Shown here piece after piece: positions 1 through 7,591 of a stretch of 10,720 nt of DNA (its first letter is position 1; each line of letters opens with the position of its first letter). The translations under genes and the position numbers were made by a program. The stretch spans positions 1 through 10,720 of the forward strand of contig CAYJEN010000050.1 in NCBI GenBank assembly GCA_964369185.1. Direction: 5' to 3'. Origin of the DNA: CAYJAZ01 sp964369185. Its GTDB lineage: Bacteria; Desulfobacterota; Desulfovibrionia; Desulfovibrionales; Desulfovibrionaceae. The notes below the pieces were generated by a model. The model did no database searches and was not told where the DNA came from. It saw only the letters and a list, made by a program, of their open reading frames with translations.

Positions 1-63
1 GAATAGAAAGTGAAAATAAATACAAGTTTTTTTATGCATAAATGCTTTACAAAACATAAATAA

Positions 64-99
64 TATGTCAAAAATGTCGTGAACATGATAATCATGTCA
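64..99. promoter_or_regulatory. Candidate operator upstream of fdhA (palindrome plus ATGTC repeats)
   Basis: A perfect inverted repeat, ACATGAT-A-ATCATGT, lies at 83-97. Its core ATGATAATCAT matches the centre of the classical Fur box, but the flanks match poorly. The word ATGTC occurs three times on this strand, at 65-69, 74-78 and 94-98, spaced about one and two helical turns apart. The cluster is about 120 bases before the fdhA start, a normal place for an operator. Binding by Fur or any other regulator is inference. The rest of the 1-217 leader is AT-rich; I see a TTTATGCATAAA palindrome at 31-42 but no convincing -35/-10 pair. Confidence 0.35.
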
Positions 100-217
100 T
101 AAGGTTATTCAAAGTTTGATTGGGAGATAATATCTTGCCGAATTTCAAGTTTATATGAATTTCCTTACATTTTGGCACTTACTTTTTATAATTATCCAAA
201 CATCTATGGAGATAGGT

Positions 218-3200
218 ATGGAGTATTCACGTCGAAGTTTTCTTAAAATGGCGGCTGCATTTGGCGGTATGGCTTGCTTGAGCCTTGGCGCACTTGGCAC
301 TGCTGTAAAAGAAGCAAAAGCTTATGCTAGTTCATTAAAAATTGAAGGGGCGAAAGAAGTTATTACAATTTGTCCTTTCTGTTCAGTATGTTGTTCAGTT
401 GTTGCGTATGTTCGTGACAATAAATTAATAAGCACAGAAGGCGATCCTGATTTCCCAGTTAACGAAGGTGCACTATGCGCAAAAGGTGCTGCACTTTTTG
501 GAATGTATACCGATAAACATCGTCTTACAAAGCCAATGTATCGTGCTCCTAACAGCACTAAATGGGAAGAAAAAGATTGGGATTGGATGATCAATACTAT
601 CGCTCGCCGTATTAAAGATACACGTGATAAAGATTTTATTGCGAAGAACGATAAAGGTCAAACAGTAAACCGTTGGGAATCAATCTGTCACATGGGTACA
701 TCACACGCTTCTAACGAAGAATGTGCTACTATCCACCAAGCATTACGCGGCCTCGGTGTTGTCCATATGGACCACCAGGCAAGGGTCTGACATAGTCCAA
801 CTGTACCGGCTCTGTCAGAGTCGTTCGGACGTGGTGCTATGACAAACCACTGGATTGATATTAAAAATGCTGATGTTGTTCTTATTATCGGTAGTAACGC
901 CGCAGAACATCACCCTGTTTCTTTCAAATGGATTATGCGCGCAAAAGATAATGGCGCGGCTCTTATCCACGTTGACCCTAAATTTTCACGTACCTCTGCT
1001 CGTTGTGATTTCCATGTGCCTATTCGTTCAGGTACTGATATTGCATTCCTTGGCGGTCTTATCAACTACATCTTAGATAACAAAGCTTATCAACATGATT
1101 ATGTAGTAAATAATACAAATGCTTCATTTATTGTAGCTGATGACTTTGAGTTTAAAGATGGTCTCTTTAGTGGATATGATCCTGCAACTCGTCAATACGA
1201 TCGTTCAACATGGACTTTCAAAAAAGATGAAAACGGCGCTCCATTACGTGACCCATATCTAAAAGATAAACGTTGTGTATTCAACATAATGAAAGATCAC
1301 TATTCACGTTATACCTTGGAAAATGTTTCTAAAACAACAGGTATTTCTGAAGAAGATTTATTAAGAGTTTACACTCCATACGCAGGAACCGGTAAACAAG
1401 ATCAAGCGGGAACAATTCTTTACGCTCTTGGTTGGACACAACATACAAAAGGTGTTCAAAATATCCGTGCTGCTGCAATGGTTCAGCTTCTTCTTGGTAA
1501 CATCGGTATAGCCGGTGGTGGTATTAATGCTCTTCGTGGTGAGCCAAACGTTCAAGGTTCAACTGACCACGCTTTATTATATCACATTCTACCTGGCTAC
1601 CATAACGTTCCACTTTCAACATGGCAAAGCTTTGATGAATACCAAAAAGCTAACGCTTCATCAACAAACATGGATAAGAGTGTAAACTGGTGGAGTAATC
1701 GTCCTAAGTATGTAACTTCACTTCTTAAAGGCTGGTTCGGCGACAATGCTACAGCTGACAATGGATATGGTTACAACTACTTACCAAAATGTGAACCTGG
1801 TGTAGATTATTCATATATGTACGCTATGGATAAAATGGTAAACGGCGATATGCGCGGTGCAGTTATTGTTGGTGTTAACCCGCTGAACTCATTCCCTAAT
1901 ACAAATAAAATGCGTGCTGCAATTGATAAGCTTGATTGGCTTGTTGTTGGCGAATTGCATGGTTCAGAAACATCAGAAAACTGGCATAGACCAGGTGTTG
2001 ACCCTAAAGATATCAAAACAGAAGTATTCTTACTTCCATCAGCGCACCGTATTGAAAAAGAAGGAACAACTTCTAACAGTGGTCGTTGGTTGCTTTGGTT
2101 CGATAAAGGTGTAGATCCTGCAGGTGAAGCACGTAACTTTGGTGATATGTATGTTCCTCTTATCAATAAATTAAGAGAACTTTACAAAGCAGAAGGCGGC
2201 GCATTCCCTGATGGTCTTTTAGCTCTTGATTGGCCTGAAAAATACGATGCTGACACTATGGCACGTCGTATCAATGGTGAATTTACAAGAGATACTGAAA
2301 TCAATGGTAAAATGTATAAGAAAGGTCAACTTGTACCTAGCTTTGTATCATTGCAAGATGACGGTAGCACAACTTCATTAAACTGGCTCTATTCAGGTGG
2401 TTACACAGAAGAAGGCGGAAAATTATTCAAACGTCGTGATTCTTCACAAACTGAAATGCAAGCTAATATCGGGCTATACCCGAATTATTCATGGTGCTGG
2501 CCTGTCAACCGTCGTATCCTTTATAACCGTGCATCTGTTGATATGAATGGTCAACCATTAAATCCTAAAAAAGCGGTTATCAAATGGGATGGCGCAAAAT
2601 GGATTGGTGATATTCCTGATGGTGGTGCAGCTCCTCTTGGCGATGCAAAAGGAACACTTCCATTTATCATGCAAGCAGATGGTCATGCACAGCTCTTCGG
2701 ACCTGGTCGTGTAGATGGTCCATTACCTGAACACTATGAACCGGCTGAAACTCCAATTGCAAAACATCCTTTCTCAAAACAGCTTACATCACCTTGTTAT
2801 AAGTTCCATGCCGGCGAATTTGATAAAGTTGCAAAACCGGCTGACCCTGACTTCCCAATCGTTCTAACAACTTATAGTTTAACAGAACACTGGTGTGGCG
2901 GTGGTGAAACACGTAACGTACCTAACTTACTTGAAACAGAACCACAACTTTATGTTGAAATGAGCCATGAACTTGCTAAAGAAAAAGGCATTGCAAATGG
3001 CGACGGCGTGATAGTTGAAAGTGCACGTGGTAAAGTAGAAGCAATTGCAATGGTAACAATTCGTGTTCGTCCATTCAAAGTTATGGGTGAAACAGTCCAT
3101 CTCGTGGGAATGCCATTTGCTTATGGTTGGACAACTCCAGATTGTGGTGACTCAACAAACCGCTTGACAATTACAGCGTATGATCCTAATACGACCATTC

Positions 3201-3262
3201 CTGAAGCAAAAGCTTGTTGCGTAAACATCCGTAAAGCAGATAAACTGACTGAAATTGCATAA
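218..3262 (+). CDS. fdhA: Periplasmic selenocysteine formate dehydrogenase, catalytic subunit alpha (UGA read through)
   Basis: Catalytic subunit of a Mo/W-bisMGD formate dehydrogenase that interconverts formate and CO2. The ATG at 218 is preceded by GGAG (208-211) at 6-nt spacing. It gives a twin-arginine signal, SRRSFLK at residues 4-10, with probable cleavage after A37 (AYA), so the mature protein is periplasmic. In-frame starts at 155 and 206 would bury the Tat motif. C52, C55, C59 and C87 form the N-terminal [4Fe-4S] site, followed by K89. The frame meets TGA at 788-790, then continues with H192 and the family sequence HSPTVPALSESFGRGAMTNHW without its last residue; this is Sec191-His192 of the active site. 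R440, before EPNVQGSTD, matches the conserved catalytic arginine. Total length is 1014 residues, close to the D. vulgaris enzyme. fdhB follows after 17 nt, so the two are co-transcribed. Without recoding, the gene looks like two ORFs (ending 790, restarting 839). Confidence 0.96.
788..818 (+). promoter_or_regulatory. Selenocysteine UGA codon and bacterial SECIS hairpin
   Basis: TGA at 788-790 is followed after 10 nt by a stem CTG (801-803)/CAG (816-818). A single bulged T (804) follows, then an upper stem AC (805-806)/GT (814-815) and an apical loop CGGCTCT (807-813). A 3-bp lower stem, bulged U, 2-bp upper stem and a GG-containing loop at this distance from UGA is the arrangement known for the E. 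coli fdhF SECIS bound by SelB. A further GTCC (795-798)/GGAC (827-830) pairing could extend the base. The structure lies within the coding sequence, so the codons here are unusually GC-rich compared with the flanking gene. Confidence 0.88.
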
Positions 3263-3279
3263 AGAGAGAGGATACTATT

Positions 3280-3954
3280 ATGTCAAAAGCATTCCTTGTA
3301 GATACAACTCGCTGTACAGCATGCCGTGGATGTCAGCTTGCGTGTAAAGATTGGCATGAATTGCCTGCAAACAAAACCAAACAAACAGGTACACACCAAA
3401 ATCCACCTGATTTAAATATCAATAACTATAAAGTTGTTCGTTTTCACGAGCACTTAGGTGATAAAAATCAAGTAGTTTGGAACTTCTTCCCTGATCAGTG
3501 CCGTCATTGTTTATATCCTCCTTGCGTAGATGTAGCTAATAGCATGTATGAAGGCGCAATGATAATAGATGAAAAAACCGGTGCTGTTTTGGTTGATAAA
3601 GAAGTCATGAGTAAAATGAGCGATGAAGATGCTGAAAGCTTCGATGGTTTTGAATACTCATGCCCTTACCAAGTGCCACGTTTTGATCCTGTAAAGAAAG
3701 TTATCTCTAAATGTGATATGTGCTTCGACCGCGTTCAAGCGGGTATGGAGCCGGCTTGTGTAAAATCATGCCCAACAGGAACAATGCAGTTCGGCGAAAG
3801 AGAAGAAATTCTTGCCTATGCAGAAAAACGTTTAGCAGTAGTGAAAAAGGAATTCCCAAAAGCTTTCCTTGCTGATTCAGATTCTGTTAATGTTATCTAT
3901 TTATTAGCTGAAGAAGGCGAATTCTATCATGAATTTGCTACAATGGCTGGATAG
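3280..3954 (+). CDS. fdhB: Formate dehydrogenase beta subunit, three-cluster ferredoxin-like protein
   Basis: Electron-transfer subunit paired with FdhA, carrying electrons between the alpha-subunit cluster and a soluble acceptor; in Desulfovibrio this is periplasmic tetrahaem cytochrome c3. It has 224 residues and exactly twelve cysteines: C12, C15, C18, C22, C74, C77, C82, C128, C145, C148, C160 and C164. That is enough for three [4Fe-4S] clusters. The second motif reads CRHCLYPPCVDVA, so the usual fourth cysteine of that group is absent, as expected for the three-cluster Desulfovibrio type rather than the four-cluster E. coli FdnH type. There is no signal peptide, so export would be by hitch-hiking with the Tat signal of FdhA. 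There is no C-terminal membrane helix, so the dimer is soluble. The start has GAGAGGA 7 nt upstream and lies 17 nt after fdhA. No cytochrome gene follows. Confidence 0.95.
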   Translation: MSKAFLVDTTRCTACRGCQLACKDWHELPANKTKQTGTHQNPPDLNINNYKVVRFHEHLGDKNQVVWNFFPDQCRHCLYPPCVDVANSMYEGAMIIDEKTGAVLVDKEVMSKMSDEDAESFDGFEYSCPYQVPRFDPVKKVISKCDMCFDRVQAGMEPACVKSCPTGTMQFGEREEILAYAEKRLAVVKKEFPKAFLADSDSVNVIYLLAEEGEFYHEFATMAG

Positions 3955-3993
3955 TAGCTTGTAAATTGATTGAGATAGTGTCGTCAAGTTCAT

Positions 3994-4020
3994 TCTTTTG
4001 CGTTTTTTCAGCCCAAAAGA
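3994..4020 (+). terminator. Weak hairpin after fdhB
   Basis: TCTTTTG (3994-4000) and CAAAAGA (4014-4020) form a 7-bp stem around a 13-nt loop, and a T-run (TTTTTT) begins a few bases later at about 4024. The stem is AT-rich and the loop long, so this is a weak candidate for the end of the fdhAB transcript. It lies 40 nt after the fdhB stop. Confidence 0.25.
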
Positions 4021-4134
4021 TGATTTTTTACTCGCTTTATGTATGTGTTTAATACACTGCAGCTCATAAAAAATCCCTTTTAGTTGAAAATTCCACAAAA
4101 TCTTTGAATTTGACTATACCATCTAGTAATTGGG

Positions 4135-4190
4135 GGAGGGAAAAGCTCAACTTTGAAAAGGAAACTTTTCTTATGTTAGGTTTTCCCTCC
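4135..4190 (+). other. Long nested hairpin in the fdhB-fdhE intergenic region
   Basis: Outer arms GGAGGGAAAA (4135-4144) and TTTTCCCTCC (4181-4190) are perfect complements. Inside them, GAAAAG (4155-4160) and CTTTTC (4165-4170) close a GAAA tetraloop. No T-run follows, so it is not a standard terminator. It could be an RNA processing or stability element, or part of a repeat. The 439-base gap between fdhB and fdhE otherwise holds the weak hairpin after fdhB and repeat A. I see no ORF with a ribosome site in it. Confidence 0.5.
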
Positions 4191-4251
4191 TCTTGATAAA
4201 AGCTAAAAATTATAGTATTTTTACAAAATGTTATTTTGAAATATTTTTTTT

Positions 4252-4365
4252 GATGATAAAGGAAATAATTTTTTTGTAAATTCATTTTCCTTTTTTCCGA
4301 CGAAGGAGGAAAAAAGAAAAGGGATTTGCAAAGGGAATCATTCCCTTTGCCCGTCGGAGATATTT
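4252..4365 (+). repeat. Intergenic palindromic repeat, copy A
   Basis: This copy is about 114 bp and reads in the opposite orientation to copy B at 7337-7450. The first 20 bases differ from B at one position, and the last 49 bases (from 4317) differ at two. A middle stretch of about 14 bases is unrelated. The copy carries a perfect palindrome with arms GCAAAGGGAAT (4328-4338) and ATTCCCTTTGC (4340-4350) around a single C. A hairpin CTTTTTTCC (4290-4298)/GGAAAAAAG (4308-4316) precedes it. CCGACG (4297-4302) could alternatively pair with CGTCGG (4352-4357) to enclose the palindrome. The copy ends 28 nt before the fdhE ATG, so transcription of fdhE may pass through it. Confidence 0.85.
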
Positions 4366-4393
4366 GCCTTTTAATATTTATTCTGGAGATGAT

Positions 4394-5461
4394 ATGATTA
4401 GAACTCGTGAAAGTGTTGCTGAAACAGCGAAAAGAATTATAGATAAACGCCCTGTACTTGAGCCTATAATCAAGGCGTTTGAGGGAATTTTTGAAGCACG
4501 AGCGAGTTTGCCTATGGATTTGCTGCCACTTGTAAAAAAATCAAAACTTACTTTGCCTGAATTTAATGAAGATTATGCTGCGCATGGGCGTTCATTGTTA
4601 TCAGATATGTCACTCAAAGGTTTTGATGCAACTCTTACAGGCTCTGCGAAGAAACTTCTTCCTTTACTTGCAAATCAAGAATATTTACAACCATATATCT
4701 CAACACTAGAAATTTATTTCGGAACAAAAAAAGCAAGTAAAAAGTCAACAAAAAAAGATGAAGCTGTAGTAGAAAAGAAAGAAGTAAAAGCTCCTTATAA
4801 AAGTTATGAACTTGCGGAAGCTTACCTTGCTAATAATGCCGATGTGATAGAAAAAACAGCAGAAGCAATTAATGTTCCTACCCAAGCTCTTTTATTTGCA
4901 TTTTCTTGGATTTTAGCTCCTGCATTGCAAGCACTTGTTTTATATAGTATTCCAGCTCTTCAAGAGAAAGTTGAATTAAGTAGCGATGAAGGTATTGAAG
5001 AAAATACATCAAATACAAATGATAAAACAGCTCCTTGGGATAAAAACTCTCGATGGAAAGAGGGTTATTGCCCAGTTTGCGCTTCATTCCCATCAATTTC
5101 TTATCTTGAACGTTCACTCATCGATGAAAACAATCAATTCTTAGCTAGTGGTGGCGGTAAAAAATACCTACATTGCTCTTTATGTGGAACTGACTGGCAC
5201 TTCAAGCGTGGGGCATGCCCATCTTGTAAAGAAGAAGGACCAGAAACTATTGAGATTATAAAAGAAACTAAAAAAGAAACGGGTGAACGTATCGATTGGT
5301 GTAAAAAATGTAATAGTTATTGCCCAAATGTAGATTTACGCGTCGGGGGACTTCGACCTAACTTTGATATGATGGCACTAGGTATGATGCACCTAGATAT
5401 GATAGCTGCTGAGAAAAAACTTATGCCACTTAATCCATCATTTTGGAATACCTTTGAATAG
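4394..5461 (+). CDS. fdhE: Formate dehydrogenase accessory protein FdhE
   Basis: Cytoplasmic, rubredoxin-like iron-binding protein needed to assemble active Tat-exported formate dehydrogenase. It acts on the catalytic subunit before export. The C-terminal half shows the family's cysteine pairs: C226/C229 (GYCPVC), C261/C264 (HCSLCGTDWHFKR), C275/C278 (CPSC), and C303/C306/C310 (CKKCNSYC). The ATG at 4394 is preceded by GGAG (4385-4388) at 5-nt spacing. An upstream in-frame TTG at 4364 has a poorer site overlapping repeat A, so I prefer 4394, giving 355 residues. This is longer than the about 309 of E. coli FdhE. The extra length includes a lysine-rich low-complexity linker (about residues 113-135) and a polar Ser/Asp/Asn stretch before the first CxxC. 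Position downstream of fdhAB fits its role. A terminator at 5546 suggests it is transcribed alone or with its upstream leader. Confidence 0.92.
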   Translation: MIRTRESVAETAKRIIDKRPVLEPIIKAFEGIFEARASLPMDLLPLVKKSKLTLPEFNEDYAAHGRSLLSDMSLKGFDATLTGSAKKLLPLLANQEYLQPYISTLEIYFGTKKASKKSTKKDEAVVEKKEVKAPYKSYELAEAYLANNADVIEKTAEAINVPTQALLFAFSWILAPALQALVLYSIPALQEKVELSSDEGIEENTSNTNDKTAPWDKNSRWKEGYCPVCASFPSISYLERSLIDENNQFLASGGGKKYLHCSLCGTDWHFKRGACPSCKEEGPETIEIIKETKKETGERIDWCKKCNSYCPNVDLRVGGLRPNFDMMALGMMHLDMIAAEKKLMPLNPSFWNTFE

Positions 5462-5545
5462 GAGCGCACCTTAAAATTAAGTATACATTTTCTAAAAAAT
5501 TAGATATTCCTTTTCTAAGAAAGAGCTATTTAATTTACAAATAGA

Positions 5546-5586
5546 GGGAAACCCCGTTTTGCACAAAAACGCGATTTCCCTTTTTT
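5546..5586 (+). terminator. Rho-independent terminator after fdhE
   Basis: GGGAAA (5546-5551) pairs with TTTCCC (5575-5580). After a small internal loop, CGTTTT pairs with AAAACG around a GCACA-type loop. Six T residues follow at 5581-5586. It lies 85 nt after the fdhE stop and 43 nt before the next start, and should separate fdhE from the FmdE/MoeA gene. The upstream gap (5462-5545) shows no gene. Confidence 0.8.
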
Positions 5587-5628
5587 AGAAGTATCTAAAT
5601 ATAATTATAAAATAAATAAGGATATTAT

Positions 5629-7326
5629 ATGAATATTGGAGCATATACATTTCAAGAATTTAAACAACTTGCAGAAAATTTTCATGGTTATGCGGCACCT
5701 GGACTTTTAATTGGTGGATATATGGTGGAGAAAGGAAAGTCACTTCTTCCTGAAGGCACTCTTTTTGAAGCTGTAGTAGAATCCGCAAAATGCCTGCCTG
5801 ATGCTGTGCAACTCCTCACACTATGTTCAATGGGAAATATGCGTATAAAAGTAGAAAATACTGGTAGATATGCAGTTTCACTTGGTGATAAACATACAGG
5901 TGAGGGAGTTAGAATTAGTATAGACCCTGAAAAACTTGCAAAATTTTCTGAGATTTACGCATGGTTCTTCAAAACAAAAGCAAAAAAAGATCAAGATGTT
6001 GAACTACTTGAAAGACAAATTGAAGAAGCGGCTGATTCTATCTTAAAAGTAGAATATGTTGTAGTAAAGCATATTTTATTAGGGCATAACCACATGGGAA
6101 TTATTGGAGTTTGTCCTCTTTGTAATGAAGCGTATCCAACTGATGATGGTCCTATTTGCCGTGGTTGTCAAGGCGAAGCACCATACATTCTTATAACCGA
6201 TAAAGATAGAGACATTTGTGAAGTAAGTCGAGCCGCTGGCGGAGATATTTCTCTAACCACAAGTAATTCTACAGGAATTAAAATTGTACCTGTTGAAGAA
6301 GCTGTTGATAAAATTGCTGCTCATGATATGACACGTATAGAGCCGGGTGTTTTCAAAGGTCCGGAATTCAAAGCAGGTCAACGTATCTCAGTAGGCGATG
6401 TATGCAGACTTCAGCAAATGGGACGTTTTCATGTTGCAATTCAAGATGATAGCGAAGCTAATGATGAAAATCTTATCCACGAAAATGCAGTTGCAGAAAT
6501 CTTTGCAAAGCGTATGGCAGGCGAAAACGTAGCTTACGAACTACCGGCAAAAGAAGGAAAGATTGACTTCACCGCAAAATGTGGTGGTGTGCTTTCTATT
6601 GATTATAAACGTTTAGAACAATTTAATATGGTTCCTGAAATTATGGCGGCAAGTCGTCAGCATGGTATGCATATAAAAGAGGGCACACGTTTTGCCGGTA
6701 CTCGAGCAATTCCGCTTTTCTTGCAGAAAAAATACTTGAATCAAGCTCTTGAAATTTTATCAGACAAACCACTCTTTAATGTTATGCCACTTCGCAAAGC
6801 AAAAGTTGGTATTTTAGTAACAGGTACAGAAGTTTTTCAAGGAATTATTGAAGATAAATTTATTCCAATCATTACAAGCAAAGTCACAAATCTACATTCA
6901 GAAGTTGTTGCAAGTCGCATAGTGCCCGATGATAAAGATATAATGGTAAAAGCTATAAACGACTTAAGAGATGCGGGAGCTGACTTGCTTATAACCACAG
7001 GTGGGCTCTCCGTCGATCCTGACGATATTACTCAATCAGTTCTCAGAGAAGCCGGTCTAACAAATGTACTTTATGGAGTGCCGGTTCTTCCGGGTGCAAT
7101 GAGTCTAATAGGGCAAATTCCGGCGAAAGGAAATTATGTAGGAATGCAAGTTCTAGGAGTTCCGGCTTGCGCTCTCTATGCAAAAACTACCTTCTTCGAT
7201 CTTATCCTTCCTCGAGTTCTTGCAAATTGCGAAATCACTCGTGCTGACCTTGCTAGAATGGGTGAGGGCGGTTACTGCATGAACTGTCACACCTGTTCAT
7301 GGCCAAAATGCTTCTTCGGTAAGTAA
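5629..7326 (+). CDS. FmdE-domain / molybdopterin-binding (MoeA/MogA-type) fusion protein
   Basis: Likely cytoplasmic Mo/W-cofactor handling protein; the exact reaction is unknown. Residues 1-150 resemble the FmdE family (subunit E of formylmethanofuran dehydrogenase): the NFHGYAAPGLLIGGYM segment, then KCLPDAVQLLTLCSMGN with C55 and C66. The cysteine usual in the HGHxCPG motif is alanine here (A23). A zinc ribbon follows: C162/C165 and C177/C180. The middle (about 200-385) has no motif I can name. Residues 392-540 form a molybdopterin-binding fold: GILVTGTEV at 394-402 and TTGGLSVDPDD at 456-466, then GVPVLPGA. The tail is Cys-rich: C550, C553, C556, C561. The ATG has TAAGGA 6 nt upstream. 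Its place after fdhAB and fdhE suggests a role in cofactor insertion into formate dehydrogenase, which is inference. Desulfovibrio genomes carry relatives, often labelled FmdE-family or molybdopterin-binding. No signal peptide. Confidence 0.85.
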   Translation: MNIGAYTFQEFKQLAENFHGYAAPGLLIGGYMVEKGKSLLPEGTLFEAVVESAKCLPDAVQLLTLCSMGNMRIKVENTGRYAVSLGDKHTGEGVRISIDPEKLAKFSEIYAWFFKTKAKKDQDVELLERQIEEAADSILKVEYVVVKHILLGHNHMGIIGVCPLCNEAYPTDDGPICRGCQGEAPYILITDKDRDICEVSRAAGGDISLTTSNSTGIKIVPVEEAVDKIAAHDMTRIEPGVFKGPEFKAGQRISVGDVCRLQQMGRFHVAIQDDSEANDENLIHENAVAEIFAKRMAGENVAYELPAKEGKIDFTAKCGGVLSIDYKRLEQFNMVPEIMAASRQHGMHIKEGTRFAGTRAIPLFLQKKYLNQALEILSDKPLFNVMPLRKAKVGILVTGTEVFQGIIEDKFIPIITSKVTNLHSEVVASRIVPDDKDIMVKAINDLRDAGADLLITTGGLSVDPDDITQSVLREAGLTNVLYGVPVLPGAMSLIGQIPAKGNYVGMQVLGVPACALYAKTTFFDLILPRVLANCEITRADLARMGEGGYCMNCHTCSWPKCFFGK

Positions 7327-7336
7327 AGAATAAAAG

Positions 7337-7450
7337 AAATGTCTCCGACGGGCAAAGGGAATGATTCCCTTTGCAAACCCCTTTTCTTTTTATTCGCAGG
7401 CTCATAAAAAGGAAAGTGAGTTTTTAAAAAAAATTATTTCCTTTATCCTC
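7337..7450 (-). repeat. Intergenic palindromic repeat, copy B (inverted relative to copy A)
   Basis: On the minus strand this matches copy A end to end at the same length of about 114 bp. It keeps the same perfect palindrome arms (7352-7374 on the plus strand) and the same CGTCGGAGA flank, and differs mainly in a central stretch of about 14 bases. It starts 11 nt after the stop of the FmdE/MoeA gene. With copy A it brackets fdhE and that gene as a 3.2-kb inverted-repeat unit. I see no ORF for a transposase. Just beyond it, AAACCT (7460-7465)/AGGTTT (7471-7476) forms a short hairpin. Confidence 0.85.
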
Positions 7451-7505
7451 AAAATAAAGAAACCTTTCCGAGGTTTTATAATAAGTACTAAATTCTTAAA
7501 TAACT

Positions 7506-7552
7506 AATCCTCCTTCTAATTTGTATTAACAAATTAAAAGGAGGATTTTTTT
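7506..7552 (+). terminator. Strong Rho-independent terminator
   Basis: AATCCTCCTT (7506-7515) pairs with AAGGAGGATT (7538-7547), and TAATTTG (7517-7523) pairs with CAAATTA (7530-7536) around TATTAA. There is one C/A mismatch between the two blocks, and seven T residues lie at 7546-7552. It probably ends the transcript of the FmdE/MoeA gene, which stopped 180 nt earlier. The 3' arm is also a perfect Shine-Dalgarno-like sequence 7 nt before an ATG at 7553. Confidence 0.85.
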
Positions 7553-7591
7553 ATGATGAAGTTTTCAATTTTAGGTAGGTTTATTTACTTT

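Noticed and set aside
173..187. Sigma-54-like TGGCAC box just before fdhA
   Set aside because: The -24 half TGGCAC is there, but the -12 GC is replaced by TT, and it would leave almost no leader before the ATG at 218.
155..217. Upstream in-frame starts for fdhA at 155 and 206
   Set aside because: Only the ATG at 218 has a well-placed GGAG, and it puts the twin-arginine motif at residues 4-10 where it belongs.
839..3262. Separate gene starting at 839
   Set aside because: Its N-terminus begins inside the conserved active-site region, there is no ribosome site, and the upstream frame joins it through the UGA.
7276..7290. CMNCH as a haem c attachment site in the FmdE/MoeA tail
   Set aside because: The protein has no signal peptide and its partners are cytoplasmic. 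A single CxxCH within a dense cysteine tail is better read as a metal or sulfur site.
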